A stretch of DNA of 64,000 nt from Crocinitomicaceae bacterium (GCA_017983465.1 JAGOBK010000003.1:248001-312000); one strand, 5' to 3'. Counted from the stretch's first letter, positions 26,412-36,080 are shown. The notes: a model not told the origin generated them from the letters alone. Made by a program: numbers and translations.

Positions 26412-29105
26412 ATGAAGAATATTTACACCATTATTCTCCTTCTTTTTATCTCTCTTTTTAATAACGGATTCTCTCAGCCCCAAACAGTTACCTTTAACTA
26501 TACAGGTGCTGCTCAAACATGGACTGTTCCCCCTTGTGTTTACAACATTTCTGTATCTGTCAAAGGTGCGCAAGGTGGTGGCCCTGGAGGATTAGGAGCG
26601 ACAGTATTAAATCCAACAATCGCGGTTACTCCGGGACAAGTTCTTCAAATCAATGTTGGACAATGTCCTACAGGACCTACTGGAGGTTGGAATGGTGGAG
26701 GAAACGGACATGCAGCCGTTCCTGTAAATTACCAATCTTTCGGAGGCGGTGGTGCTTCTGATATTCGTGTTACCCCATATGCTTTAACAAATAGAATTGT
26801 TGTTGCCGGTGGTGGTGGTGGAAAAAATGGCTGCTCACCACAATACAACGCACTTGGCGGTGCTGGTGGTTGCGTAACTGGAATGTCCGGTGCCGGATCT
26901 CCATTTGTTGGAATCGGTGGCGGTGGAGGAACTGCAACAGCAGGTGGAAATGGCGGTCCTCCTTGGGGAGGTGGTCAACCAGGTATTGCTGGAACTTTAG
27001 GAAACGGTGGTAACGGTGGATTCTACACAACTGCTTCAGGCGGTGGTGGCGGCGGCGGTCGTTATGGCGGTGGCGGCGGTGGCGCTGACAACTGTTGTAC
27101 AGGCGCTAACGGCGGCGGTGGCGGCGGTGGCGGATCTAGTTTGAATCCAGCTGGAGGAACATGTACACAAGGAAACAATACAGGAAATGGTGTTGTTGCG
27201 ATAACGTTTACTGCAGGTTCTGTATCCATTACAACATCGAATACTGGTCCTTATTGTGAAGGACAAACCATCCAATTAAACGCGACAACTGGCGCAAGTA
27301 GCTACTCATGGGCAGGTCCAAATGGATTTACGTCTACGCTACAAAACCCAATTATTCCGAACTGTACTGCTGTAAATGCAGGTGTTTACACACTTACCTA
27401 TGATGCAGGAGGATGTATTTCTACAAGTACGACTACCGTAGTGGTTAACGTACCAGTGAATCCAACATTCACTCAAATTGCAGCAATTTGTCAAAACGCA
27501 ACGGTTCCGAATTTATCGACGATTTCAACAAACGTTCCAGCCATTCAAGGTACTTGGAATCCATCGTTGATTTCATCAGCAGTAGTTGGAACACAAACGT
27601 ATACCTTTACTCCAAACGCTGGAATTTGTGCGAATGCCACAACGATGAACATTCAGATCTTGCCTAATGAGCAAGTAACATTTAATCAAATTAGTCCATT
27701 CTGTATTGGCGATACTCCAACTGCATTGCCAGCGACCTCTACAAATAATATTGCATACACAGGAACTTGGAGTCCGGCAACTATTTCTACCGCAGTGGCA
27801 GGAACAGCTACATATGTCTTCACTCCTACTGTTGGACAATGTGCTCTAGCGAATTCTATGGATATCGTAACATACGCATTGACTACTCCTAACTTTAATC
27901 CAATGGGTCAGATTTGTGAGTTTGAATCGAATGTAGTCATTCCTACGACGGCATTGAACACGACACCATTCATTAATGGTCCATTAATCACAGGTTCTTG
28001 GAATAGTCCAACCGTAATTACAGCTTGGGCGGCTACAACGAATTATATCTTTACTCCAGATCCAGGACAATGTGCTTCAACGTACCAGATGCCAATCACC
28101 GTTGATCCATTAATCATCCCTGCGTTAACGCAAGTTCCTCAGTTGTGTCAGAATGATGCGAATCCAGTTCTTCCTTTGGTAACGAACAACGTACCAGCAA
28201 TTACAGGGACATGGAATCCGCCATTAATTGACACATCGATTCCTGGAATCTTTACGTATACGTTTAGTTCAGACGCTGGTCAATGTGGAGACACAATCGA
28301 TATGACAATCACGATTGTTCCAGCTGTACCACCGCAATTTGTGGCAGATACGTTAACAGGCTGTAATCCATTGAATGTTACGTTGTCAACGCCACCAGTT
28401 CTTGGAGCAATTTATACATGGTATTGGGGCGGAACACAAATCGGACAAGGAAGTACTTTCAGCTACCAGTTTGATCAAAGTGGTTACCATGACATTACTT
28501 TAGAGTACGATTTACTTGGTTGTATTGAATCAACAACTTACAACGACTACATCTACATGGAAAGTTATCCTCTGGCTTCGTTCTCTTCTGTTCCAAGCAG
28601 TTTAACAGAAACAACACAGGCAATTCAATTCATGAATTCGAGCGTTGGAGGAACAACCTATACTTGGGACTTTGATGATTCGTACACTTCTACAGAGTCG
28701 GATCCAAACCACATGTATGTTGGTGTAACTGAAAACCTTTTGGTGACATTAACCGCTTACACACCACTTGGCTGTTCAGATGAATACACGATTTCGATCC
28801 CGGTAATTGCAGATCCAATTTACTACGTGGCAAATACCTTCACTCCAGATGAAGATGAGCACAATCAAACGTGGCAAGCGATCTTTACCACAGGATTCGA
28901 TCCATTTGCTTTCAGCTTAACGGTTTACGATCGTTGGGGAGAAATCATCTGGGAGACACACAACGCTGCTGAATCATGGGATGGAACTTATGGTCCACTT
29001 GGGACGAAAGTCCCAGCTGGTATCTACACTTGGAGAATGCAATACGAACCAAAAGAAAATGACGACCGTAAAGTGGTAACTGGTCATTTGAATTTGATTC
29101 GATAA
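26412..29105 (+). CDS. Secreted glycine-rich adhesin with type B T9SS sorting domain
   Basis: The 897-residue protein has a signal peptide (MKNIYTIILLLFISLFNNGFSQ) and a glycine-rich domain at residues ~25-260 containing long Gly runs. About five Ig-like units related to the repeats of the preceding protein follow (AICQNATVPNL, GTWNPSLI, YTFTPNAGICANAT). Then come a PKD domain (TYTWDFDDSYTSTESDPNHMY) and a C-terminal CHU_C domain (LTVYDRWGEIIWETHNAAESWDGTYGP is its core). It should be exported by the type IX system and attached to the surface. It is an obvious paralogue, in its repeat region, of the upstream 1409-residue protein. A strong terminator follows. Confidence 0.9.
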   Translation: MKNIYTIILLLFISLFNNGFSQPQTVTFNYTGAAQTWTVPPCVYNISVSVKGAQGGGPGGLGATVLNPTIAVTPGQVLQINVGQCPTGPTGGWNGGGNGHAAVPVNYQSFGGGGASDIRVTPYALTNRIVVAGGGGGKNGCSPQYNALGGAGGCVTGMSGAGSPFVGIGGGGGTATAGGNGGPPWGGGQPGIAGTLGNGGNGGFYTTASGGGGGGGRYGGGGGGADNCCTGANGGGGGGGGSSLNPAGGTCTQGNNTGNGVVAITFTAGSVSITTSNTGPYCEGQTIQLNATTGASSYSWAGPNGFTSTLQNPIIPNCTAVNAGVYTLTYDAGGCISTSTTTVVVNVPVNPTFTQIAAICQNATVPNLSTISTNVPAIQGTWNPSLISSAVVGTQTYTFTPNAGICANATTMNIQILPNEQVTFNQISPFCIGDTPTALPATSTNNIAYTGTWSPATISTAVAGTATYVFTPTVGQCALANSMDIVTYALTTPNFNPMGQICEFESNVVIPTTALNTTPFINGPLITGSWNSPTVITAWAATTNYIFTPDPGQCASTYQMPITVDPLIIPALTQVPQLCQNDANPVLPLVTNNVPAITGTWNPPLIDTSIPGIFTYTFSSDAGQCGDTIDMTITIVPAVPPQFVADTLTGCNPLNVTLSTPPVLGAIYTWYWGGTQIGQGSTFSYQFDQSGYHDITLEYDLLGCIESTTYNDYIYMESYPLASFSSVPSSLTETTQAIQFMNSSVGGTTYTWDFDDSYTSTESDPNHMYVGVTENLLVTLTAYTPLGCSDEYTISIPVIADPIYYVANTFTPDEDEHNQTWQAIFTTGFDPFAFSLTVYDRWGEIIWETHNAAESWDGTYGPLGTKVPAGIYTWRMQYEPKENDDRKVVTGHLNLIR

Positions 29106-29125
29106 GATCAAAGATATTCGAAAAC

Positions 29126-29157
29126 AAAAAAGGCGCTAGTGATAGCGCCTTTTTTTA
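29126..29157 (+). terminator. Intrinsic terminator after the glycine-rich adhesin
   Basis: GGCGCTA (29132-29138) and TAGCGCC (29143-29149) pair perfectly around a 4-nt loop, preceded by A6 and followed by T8. It can act in both directions and also faces the convergent nucleotidyltransferase gene. Confidence 0.9.
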
Positions 29158-29181
29158 TGAGTTTAATTTTTTGAATACACT

Positions 29182-29490
29182 TTAGGATTCATAAATAGCT
29201 ATTTTTGAATCGTTTAATGACTTAATGAGGATTGGATTCTTCAAAGACTTCTCCGAAATCAAATCAACATTCGTTTGAAAGAGTTCCTTTAACTTCAAAA
29301 GTAAATCCAAATAATTATCAAAATAATCTAGGACTTGAATTTTACTCGTAAATCGAACGAGAAAATCAATATCGCTATTTGATTGCATTTCATCTCTCGC
29401 AGCTGAACCAACCAGATAAAACGATTCCACGTTATGCACTTTACATAACTCTTGAAGTTCAGGCAAGCGTCTTTTAATCAGTGGTATCAT
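29182..29490 (-). CDS. MNT-type nucleotidyltransferase domain protein
   Basis: The protein (102 residues from the ATG at 29490) is a minimal nucleotidyltransferase of the MNT/KNTase-like group. Its motif is GSAARDEMQSNSDIDFLV, with the GS and the DxD metal-binding pair. Such proteins usually pair with a HEPN protein; MntA-type members AMPylate and silence the HEPN RNase. No HEPN gene is adjacent here, since der lies upstream and a terminator downstream. It may be an orphan antitoxin or have another target. An upstream ATG at 29520 would add ten residues without conserved sequence. Confidence 0.82.
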   Translation of the reverse strand: MIPLIKRRLPELQELCKVHNVESFYLVGSAARDEMQSNSDIDFLVRFTSKIQVLDYFDNYLDLLLKLKELFQTNVDLISEKSLKNPILIKSLNDSKIAIYES

Positions 29491-29580
29491 CGTTGAATAA
29501 TTAAAACAAATGTAGAACATTTAAATGAAATGCTCCATTTATCCTCCGCTTCAACAAAGATATTTAATCAGAAAATGAAA

Positions 29581-30891
29581 TTATTTCTTTCTAAAGAAGA
29601 TCTTCACGGGAACACCTTCAAAGTCAAATTTCTCACGTAGACGATTCTCAAAGAAACGTTTGTAGGAATCTGGAACGTACTGTGGTAGATTACAGAAGAC
29701 CGCAAACGCTGGTGCGTGTGTCGGTAACATTTGAATAAACTTAATCTTAATGTACTTCCCTTTTACCGCTGGAGGAGGAGTTTGAGCCACCACTTCGAGC
29801 ATCACTTCATTCAATTCGTGGGTAGCAATTTTGCGCGTACGGTTTTCGTTCACACGCATCGCTGTTTCCAAGGCTTTGTGAATGCGTTGCTTTGTCAGTG
29901 TCGAGGTGAAAATAATTGGAACGTCATTAAACGGTGCCAATTGCTCGCGTAAATTCGCTTCGTATTCCAACATGGTATTGTGGTCTTTCTCCACTAAATC
30001 CCATTTATTCACCAAAACAACTACTCCTTTTGAATTCTTTTCAATCATGTAGAAAATACTTAAATCTTGCTTTTGAAGTCCTTCTGAGGCATCCATCATA
30101 AACAAACATACATCGGAGTTTTCTATGGTACGAACAGAGCGCAAAACAGAATAGTACTCGATGTCCTCGGTTACTTTTGCTTTCTTACGGATTCCCGCAG
30201 TGTCAATCAAAAGGAAATCGAATCCAAATGCTTTGTAACGCGTGTGGATCGAATCACGTGTTGTACCTGAAATATCTGTTACAATATTTCGTTCTTGACC
30301 TGTAAACGCATTAATCATGGATGATTTCCCAACGTTTGGACGACCAACAATCGCAATTCTAGGCAAACTGTCTTCCTCGCGGATTGATTCGTCCTCTTTA
30401 TTGAAATACGTTACTAATTTGTCCAAGATCTCTCCTGTTCCACCACCATTTGTTGCACTTAGGTCGAATACCTCGCCAAGTCCAAAGGAATAGAATTCAG
30501 AAGAAAGTCCAACGCGGTCTGTGTTATCCACTTTGTTGGCTGCAATCATACACGGTTTCTTGCTTTTACGAAGCAAATTCGCGACAATTTCATCCATTTC
30601 AACGATTCCTGTCATGACATCCACCATGAAAATAATCACGGTTGCCTCTTGAATCGCTAATTCCACTTGTTTGCGGATTTCTCCTTCGAAGATATCTTCT
30701 TTTACGGTTGCGTATCCACCGGTATCGATCACCGAAAACTGGTAGCCATTCCATTCCGACTTTCCGTAGATTCGGTCTCTCGTTACGCCACTTACTTCTT
30801 TTACAATGGCATCACGGGATTCCGTTAAACGATTGAAAAGCGTTGACTTTCCGACATTTGGACGTCCAACTATTGCTACGATATTACTCAT
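29581..30891 (-). CDS. der: Ribosome assembly GTPase Der (EngA)
   Basis: Der is a GTPase with two tandem G domains needed for 50S subunit maturation. The 436-residue product has G1 loops GRPNVGKST near residue 8 and GRPNVGKSS near residue 183, matching G3 motifs (DTGGY; DTAGI), NKVD and NKWD G4 motifs, and a C-terminal KH-like domain ending KIFFRKK. Length and layout are standard. It lies 23 bp downstream of era; adjacency of the two GTPases is common in Bacteroidota. Confidence 0.97.
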   Translation of the reverse strand: MSNIVAIVGRPNVGKSTLFNRLTESRDAIVKEVSGVTRDRIYGKSEWNGYQFSVIDTGGYATVKEDIFEGEIRKQVELAIQEATVIIFMVDVMTGIVEMDEIVANLLRKSKKPCMIAANKVDNTDRVGLSSEFYSFGLGEVFDLSATNGGGTGEILDKLVTYFNKEDESIREEDSLPRIAIVGRPNVGKSSMINAFTGQERNIVTDISGTTRDSIHTRYKAFGFDFLLIDTAGIRKKAKVTEDIEYYSVLRSVRTIENSDVCLFMMDASEGLQKQDLSIFYMIEKNSKGVVVLVNKWDLVEKDHNTMLEYEANLREQLAPFNDVPIIFTSTLTKQRIHKALETAMRVNENRTRKIATHELNEVMLEVVAQTPPPAVKGKYIKIKFIQMLPTHAPAFAVFCNLPQYVPDSYKRFFENRLREKFDFEGVPVKIFFRKK

Positions 30892-30914
30892 GTTTTTTTC
30901 TTAATTAAAGGATA

Positions 30915-31790
30915 TTAATATCCGTACTTTTTTAGCTTGTCTGCTGATGTGCGCCAATCTTTGTCCACCTTCACGAAGTTTTCCAAGAATACTTTCTTAT
31001 CGAGAAACTTCTCCATGTCCTGACGTGCTGCACGACCAATTCGCTGTAACATTTCACCACCTTTACCGATAATGATTCCTTTTTGCGAATCGCGTTCGAC
31101 GATGATGTGCGCGCGAATACGGGTGATTCCGGCCTCCTCTTTGAATTCTTCAATTTCAATTTGTGTGCTGTACGGAATCTCCTTTTGACAATGCATGAAA
31201 ATTTTCTCTCGGATGATTTCCGAAATGAAGAAACGCATCGGACGATCGGAAATTTCATCTTTCTCGTAGTAAGCTGGATTTTCAGGCATTAATTCGAGAA
31301 TTTCAGCCCAAACATTGTCAATATTAAAATTGTGCAAGGCAGAAATTGGGAATACTTTCGCATTTGGAAGTTGTTCCTTCCAGTAGCTCACGCGTTCTTC
31401 TAATTTCTCTTGATACGATTTATCGATTTTATTAATCAAACACAAAACGGGCACCTCTAAACGTTTGATACGCTCCAAGGTTTCTTTGTGATTCATTTCA
31501 TTTTCAATCGTATCGGTAATGAATAACAATACATCCGCATCACGAATGGAAGAGTTGACATAGTCCATCATGTTTTCGTGCAACTTATACGCTGCATTTA
31601 CCACACCTGGAGTATCCGAGAACACGATTTGGTAATCTTCATCGTTCACAATTCCTAAAATACGGTGACGTGTCGTTTGTGCTTTAGAGGTAACGATGGA
31701 TACTTTCTCTCCAACTAATTGATTCATCAACGTTGATTTCCCGACATTTGGGCTTCCTACGATGTTAACAAATCCTGATTTATGTGCCAT
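30915..31790 (-). CDS. era: GTPase Era
   Basis: Era binds the 3' end of 16S rRNA and helps 30S subunit maturation. The 291-residue protein has the G1 motif GSPNVGKST near the N-terminus, G3 DTPG, G4 NKID and a C-terminal KH RNA-binding domain with GIIIGKGGEMLQRIG. Size and order are typical. It is the first gene of the era-der pair. Confidence 0.97.
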   Translation of the reverse strand: MAHKSGFVNIVGSPNVGKSTLMNQLVGEKVSIVTSKAQTTRHRILGIVNDEDYQIVFSDTPGVVNAAYKLHENMMDYVNSSIRDADVLLFITDTIENEMNHKETLERIKRLEVPVLCLINKIDKSYQEKLEERVSYWKEQLPNAKVFPISALHNFNIDNVWAEILELMPENPAYYEKDEISDRPMRFFISEIIREKIFMHCQKEIPYSTQIEIEEFKEEAGITRIRAHIIVERDSQKGIIIGKGGEMLQRIGRAARQDMEKFLDKKVFLENFVKVDKDWRTSADKLKKYGY

Positions 31791-31904
31791 TCTGCTTTAA
31801 TTGAGTGCAAAGATACACGTTTTAAACGGGATACGGTAAAGGAAGATGGCATAAGCAAGGTCAGCAGGACATGAATCTTTCGAAAAATAAATTAAATTCG
31901 TTGC

Positions 31905-33206
31905 ATGAATACAGCAGCAAAACCCATCGATCGAAAAATTATCTTCCTGATTATCGTTGCCGCACTTGGCTATTTCGTAGATATCTACGACTTGGTTTTG
32001 TTCGGGGTGGTCAAAGCGGAAAGCCTAGGGGACATCATGGTGAATGCCAGCGAACAATCCATTGCCGCTACGGGGAAATTTCTGTTTAACATGCAGATGC
32101 TGGGGATGTTACTCGGTGGAATCCTCTGGGGGATTTTAGGCGATAAACGCGGACGACTGAAAGTACTTTTTGGGTCCATCCTACTCTACTCGACAGCCAA
32201 TTTACTGAATGCATTTGTGACGGATGTGACCACGTATGCTATCATTCGCGTGATAGCGGGAATCGGACTCGCGGGAGAATTAGGAGCAGGAATTACCTTG
32301 GTTTCTGAAATGATGTCCAAAGAAAAACGCGGATACGGAACGATGATCATTGTGACGTTCGGTGCCTTAGGTGCAGTTGTGGCTTCATTAGTGGGATCTG
32401 AAGGTGCGTGGATTGCTGCAGGAATTGAACGCGTATTCGGACTTGCCCTGCACAATTGGCAGGTAGCATATGTTGTGGGCGGTTCCATGGGGATTTTGCT
32501 CTTGTTTTTGCGTATCGGAACCTTGGAATCCACCTATTTTCAGTCCATGCATCAGGACAAAGCCATTCAAAAAGGAAATTTAAAATTGATTTTCTTTCAA
32601 CGTCAAAACCTCATCAAATACCTTCATTGTGTGGTGATTGGCATTCCGATTTGGTATGTCATTGGACTATTAATCATGAATTCCAAAGACAATTTTGGAC
32701 CATGGCTAGGTGTGTATGACATTTCAAATGGAAAAGCAGTGATGTACGCATACATTGGACTTTCAGTCGGGGATTTGATTTCTGGAATTTTGAGTCAGGT
32801 GTTAAAGAGCAGAAAGAAAGTCGTTCAATTGTACTTGGGATTCTCGCTGGTTTGCGTCTTGATTTTCTTACTGATGCACGACTACAACATCACCGATAAC
32901 ACTTACTATTTCATGTGTTTCTTATTGGGTGCAGGAACAGGTTACTGGGCAATTTTCGTCACCATAGCCACCGAACAATTTGGAACCAACATTCGCTCAA
33001 CCGCAGCCAACACGATTCCGAATCTCGTTCGTGGATCTGTAAACATTGTGGTGCTGTTCTTTGGATTGCTCGTCAGTACAGGAATCAACGATGGATGGTC
33101 CGCCTTGATTGTAGGAATTCTTTTTATCTCGCTGGCGTTTTACAGCATTTCGCGGTTAACAGAAACGTTCGGTAAGGACTTGAATTACTTCGACGAAACC
33201 TTGTAG
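31905..33206 (+). CDS. Major facilitator superfamily transporter
   Basis: This 433-residue inner-membrane protein has about twelve hydrophobic helices. MFS signatures include GGILWGILGDKRGRLKVL (the loop 2-3 motif with D, R and G) and RVIAGIGLAGELGAGITL in helix 4. The latter and the overall length resemble metabolite:proton symporters of the sugar/organic acid branch. The substrate cannot be told from sequence. It is divergent from era and its last 22 bp overlap the convergent kup gene. Confidence 0.9.
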   Translation: MNTAAKPIDRKIIFLIIVAALGYFVDIYDLVLFGVVKAESLGDIMVNASEQSIAATGKFLFNMQMLGMLLGGILWGILGDKRGRLKVLFGSILLYSTANLLNAFVTDVTTYAIIRVIAGIGLAGELGAGITLVSEMMSKEKRGYGTMIIVTFGALGAVVASLVGSEGAWIAAGIERVFGLALHNWQVAYVVGGSMGILLLFLRIGTLESTYFQSMHQDKAIQKGNLKLIFFQRQNLIKYLHCVVIGIPIWYVIGLLIMNSKDNFGPWLGVYDISNGKAVMYAYIGLSVGDLISGILSQVLKSRKKVVQLYLGFSLVCVLIFLLMHDYNITDNTYYFMCFLLGAGTGYWAIFVTIATEQFGTNIRSTAANTIPNLVRGSVNIVVLFFGLLVSTGINDGWSALIVGILFISLAFYSISRLTETFGKDLNYFDETL

Positions 33207-35167
33207 ATTTTCTGTGAGTAATTTTCAAAGTCTTCCGTCATATCTTGGTCCACTTGTTTCGTCACAGAAATCGGAATGAAGTCTACGTAAACGTTCGTTT
33301 TATCCAAGCCAAAGTCCTCTGCTGGTTTTAATCCCGTAGACTTCACAAAACGATACGCCTTCACGCATAGACGTTGGAAAGCAGTCAAATGATTGTCTGT
33401 GGATACACGAGAGTTCAATACGATGAATTTAAAATCTACTTCCTCGATTTTCCCACGAATGGATGCGAACACACTTTCACCCGTGAACTCACCTTTTTCG
33501 ATCATCTTACAATAGATTTTACGCATCATGTATTCGATGCGGTGTTCTTCCTTGAATCCCAATTGCAAGCTTACGTAGTAACATTTTTTATCCACGATTT
33601 CATTCACTGAATAATGTACTCCCCATGGTTCATTCAGGATGTCCAAGTGTAGGAACCAAATGATTCCGGCTTTACGTGGTTTCTTTTTAAACAAGGAATG
33701 GAATACCGTTAAGTCTAATTTATTCGGCGAATTACTGCGTGTTGGGAAGACCAAGTTCGTTGCTTCATAAACGATTCCTGGATCTTCGTTCACCGCTTCC
33801 AATAATGGAATCACATTGCGCATTGGCACGTATTCTGTAATGTTCGAACGCAATTGTTTCGCTTTGTAATAAAGGTACAGTAGGATAAAGAAGGTAATCG
33901 AAAGGACCAACGTAAACCATCCACCGGAAATAATTTTCCCCAGATTTGAAAGCAAGAAGATAAACTCAATTGCTAAGAAAACGGAAAAGATGATTCCAGT
34001 TGCCACGCGCCATCTTGGGTAGCGAATGAACAACAACATCGCCATCAAGATGGACGTCATTACCATGTTTACTGTAATGGCCAATCCGTAAGAATGTTCC
34101 ATTTCGCTCGATTTTTTGAAGATCGCGATCACCAATAAACAACCGACCATTAGGAACCAGTTAATAAATGGAATATAGATTTGACCTTGGTGATCCGAAG
34201 GATATTTCACACGTAAATTCGTCCACAATTTCAATTTTATGGCTTCATTCATCAAGGTAAATACACCAGTAATCAAAGCCTGTGAAGCAATAATCGTGGA
34301 CATCGTTGCAATCACAACTGCGAACGGCATCATGTAACTAGGAACCATCGAATAGAATACGGTATTGGAACCTGTTAAGTGGAATCCAGGTTTAAGACAC
34401 AAAGCCGCTTGACCCAAGTAATTCAGCACTAAAAGTCCAGAAACGAAGGACCAGCTCAGACGAATGTTTCCTTTTCCACAGTGTCCTAAGTCAGAGTATA
34501 ATGCTTCCGCTCCAGTTGTACACAAGAAAACGGAACCAAGAACAGCGAATCCTCCATCTACATTCGCAACTAGGTTGTATGCCCAATAAGGATTAAACGC
34601 TTTTAGCACTTCCCAGTTGTCAGCAACGTTGATGAATCCGAGGTAACCTAAAAAGGCAAACCAAACAAGCATGACTGGACCGAACATTTTTCCAATGGCA
34701 GCTGTCCCGAACTGTTGAATCACAAAGAGCATCACAATGATTCCAATGACAATCGGAATGACTGGCATATCTGGGAAAATGTTGTTCACCCCTTCCACCG
34801 CAGAAGAAATCGAGATGGCTGGCGTAATGAATCCATCCGCCATCAAGGTTGCACAACCAATTAACGCTGGAATGATGATCCATTTGACATTTTTCTCTTT
34901 CAATAAGGCAAACAAGGCAAAAATTCCACCTTCACCTTTGTTATCGGCATTCAACGCAAAGTGAATATACTTTACCGTTGCCAATAAAATCAAGGTCCAG
35001 ATGACACTGGATAAAGCCCCTAAAATGAATGGCTCTGAAATGTGTTTTCCACCACCAGTAATCGCTTGAAACACATATAAAGGCGAGGTTCCGATGTCCC
35101 CAAAGACGATTCCAAGGGTAATTAATAAACCGGCAAAACTAATTTTCTGAGTAGTAGCGTGTGTCAT
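33185..35167 (-). CDS. kup: Low-affinity potassium uptake protein Kup
   Basis: Kup is a KUP/HAK/KT-family K+ transporter, probably a K+/H+ symporter in the inner membrane. The 660-residue protein has the N-terminal signature GIVFGDIGTSPLYVF and about twelve membrane helices, including GCATLMADGFITPAISISSAVEGV. A cytoplasmic C-terminal domain follows from about residue 440. The length fits the family. Its 3' end overlaps the convergent MFS gene by 22 bp. Confidence 0.96.
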   Translation of the reverse strand: MTHATTQKISFAGLLITLGIVFGDIGTSPLYVFQAITGGGKHISEPFILGALSSVIWTLILLATVKYIHFALNADNKGEGGIFALFALLKEKNVKWIIIPALIGCATLMADGFITPAISISSAVEGVNNIFPDMPVIPIVIGIIVMLFVIQQFGTAAIGKMFGPVMLVWFAFLGYLGFINVADNWEVLKAFNPYWAYNLVANVDGGFAVLGSVFLCTTGAEALYSDLGHCGKGNIRLSWSFVSGLLVLNYLGQAALCLKPGFHLTGSNTVFYSMVPSYMMPFAVVIATMSTIIASQALITGVFTLMNEAIKLKLWTNLRVKYPSDHQGQIYIPFINWFLMVGCLLVIAIFKKSSEMEHSYGLAITVNMVMTSILMAMLLFIRYPRWRVATGIIFSVFLAIEFIFLLSNLGKIISGGWFTLVLSITFFILLYLYYKAKQLRSNITEYVPMRNVIPLLEAVNEDPGIVYEATNLVFPTRSNSPNKLDLTVFHSLFKKKPRKAGIIWFLHLDILNEPWGVHYSVNEIVDKKCYYVSLQLGFKEEHRIEYMMRKIYCKMIEKGEFTGESVFASIRGKIEEVDFKFIVLNSRVSTDNHLTAFQRLCVKAYRFVKSTGLKPAEDFGLDKTNVYVDFIPISVTKQVDQDMTEDFENYSQKIYKVSSK

Positions 35168-35256
35168 TCGGGCAAATTTTCGGTGAAGTTAAGTGAAAAA
35201 TATTCACGTTAACATAACATTACCATAGGATTTTTACTTTTTTTAAGAAAGTTTTT

Positions 35257-35292
35257 TTTGAAGAATATCATTTAATAAAAAATGTATCTTTG
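35257..35292 (+). promoter_or_regulatory. Promoter of tRNA-Leu
   Basis: TTTG at 35257-35260 and TATCTTTG at 35285-35292 fit the Bacteroidota -33/-7 consensus, with a slightly long 24-bp spacer. The tRNA starts 30 bp downstream. Confidence 0.55.
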
Positions 35293-35321
35293 CGACTGCT
35301 AATTTAGCAGTTCATACACAT

Positions 35322-35403
35322 GCCCACGTGGTGAAATTGGTAGACATGCCATCTTGAGGGGGTGGTGCCATTAGGTGTGCTGGTTCGAATCCAGTCGTGG
35401 GCA
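35322..35403 (+). tRNA. tRNA-Leu (anticodon GAG)
   Basis: This 82-nt class II tRNA gene has acceptor arms GCCCACG (35322-35328) and CGTGGGC with discriminator A at 35403. The D loop contains AAATTGGTAGA, the anticodon stem CCATC/GGTGG encloses TTGAGGG with anticodon GAG, and there is a long variable arm and the T loop TTCGAAT. It reads CUC and CUU leucine codons. CCA is not encoded. A terminator hairpin follows 8 nt after the 3' end. Confidence 0.95.
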
Positions 35404-35556
35404 CTCTGATCAAAAGCACTTGTTCGTTAGAACCGGTGCTTTTTTATTTTTCAACGAGTCCATCCGCTCGCGGATGAGCGAGTTTAAAAATAAAAAAGTA
35501 CCGTCCGAGCGTAGCGAGGAAGTGCTTTTGATCCACTGCACGTCGCCCACGACTGG
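35391..35556. repeat. Nested inverted-repeat tower mirroring the tRNA-Leu 3' end
   Basis: Three blocks of sequence recur in inverted order around 35461-35476. CCAGTCGTGGGC (35391-35402, the tRNA 3' end) pairs with 35545-35556. ATCAAAAGCACT (35409-35420) pairs with 35521-35532. GGTGCTTTTTTATTTTT (35435-35451) pairs with 35486-35502 with one wobble. At the centre is the perfect palindrome-like CATCCGCTCGCGGATG. The first block means part of the tRNA gene is copied on the other strand. A +strand ORF that crosses this region from 35375 is a chance frame, not a gene. Confidence 0.85.
35412..35451 (+). terminator. Intrinsic terminator of tRNA-Leu
   Basis: AAAAGCAC (35412-35419) pairs with GTGCTTTT (35437-35444), followed by a T-rich run to 35451. 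It lies inside the larger inverted repeat. Confidence 0.7.
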
Positions 35557-35596
35557 TTCACCGACCGGTAGGGAGGTAATCCTTTCTCACGCCGCG

Positions 35597-36080
35597 GCGA
35601 TGAGAAAGGAAGAGCGGAGAATGAGAGCAAAGAACGAAGGTGAGCAAAGCGAATGAGTGAACAGTGAAGAGTGAACAGTGCCTTACCCGTGAGTAAAACG
35701 AACGCTTCATTCTTTTCGAAACATTCATGAGCAAAGCGAATAAGTGAACAGTCCGCCGCGGCGGAAGAGTGAACAGTGCCTTACCCGTGAGTAAAACGAA
35801 CGCTTCATTTTTTTCGAAACATTCATGAGCAAAGCGAATGAGTGATCAGTCCGCCGCGGCGGAACAGTGCCTAACCCGTGAGTAAAACGAACGCTTCATT
35901 CTTCTCGAAACATTCATGAGCAAAGCGAATGAGTGCTCAGTCCGCCGCGGCGGAACAGTGCCTCACCCGTAAGTAAAACGAACGCATTTGTGTGAGTAAA
36001 ACGAACGCCATTATTCCAAAACGTTATTCATGAGCAAGGCGAATGAAATGAGCTCGTGAGCAAAGCGAACGATGCGCAAA
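35597..36080. repeat. Intergenic array of a 17-nt motif and GC palindromes
   Basis: The motif TGAG(T/C)AAA(A/G)CGAA(C/T)G occurs eleven times between about 35641 and 36071. It alternates between a GTGAGTAAAACGAACG form and an ATGAGCAAAGCGAATG form. Three perfect 14-bp palindromes TCCGCCGCGGCGGA lie at 35752, 35850 and 35941, spaced 98 and 91 bp, so the larger unit (palindrome plus two motif forms) is repeated in tandem. No open reading frame with coding character runs through it. A related palindrome occurs at 39955. Confidence 0.85.

Noticed and set aside
26770..27275. Minus-strand ORFs rich in His, Arg, Ser and Cys
   Set aside because: They are antisense shadows of the glycine-rich coding region.
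35375..35656. A 93-codon plus-strand ORF beginning inside tRNA-Leu
   Set aside because: It starts within the tRNA, runs through nested inverted repeats and repeat-array DNA, and has an amino-acid composition typical of chance frames.
35640..36080. The 17-nt motif array considered as CRISPR or an origin of replication
   Set aside because: Spacing is irregular within units, spacers are themselves repeated, there are no cas genes, and no DnaA-box clusters or replication genes are nearby.
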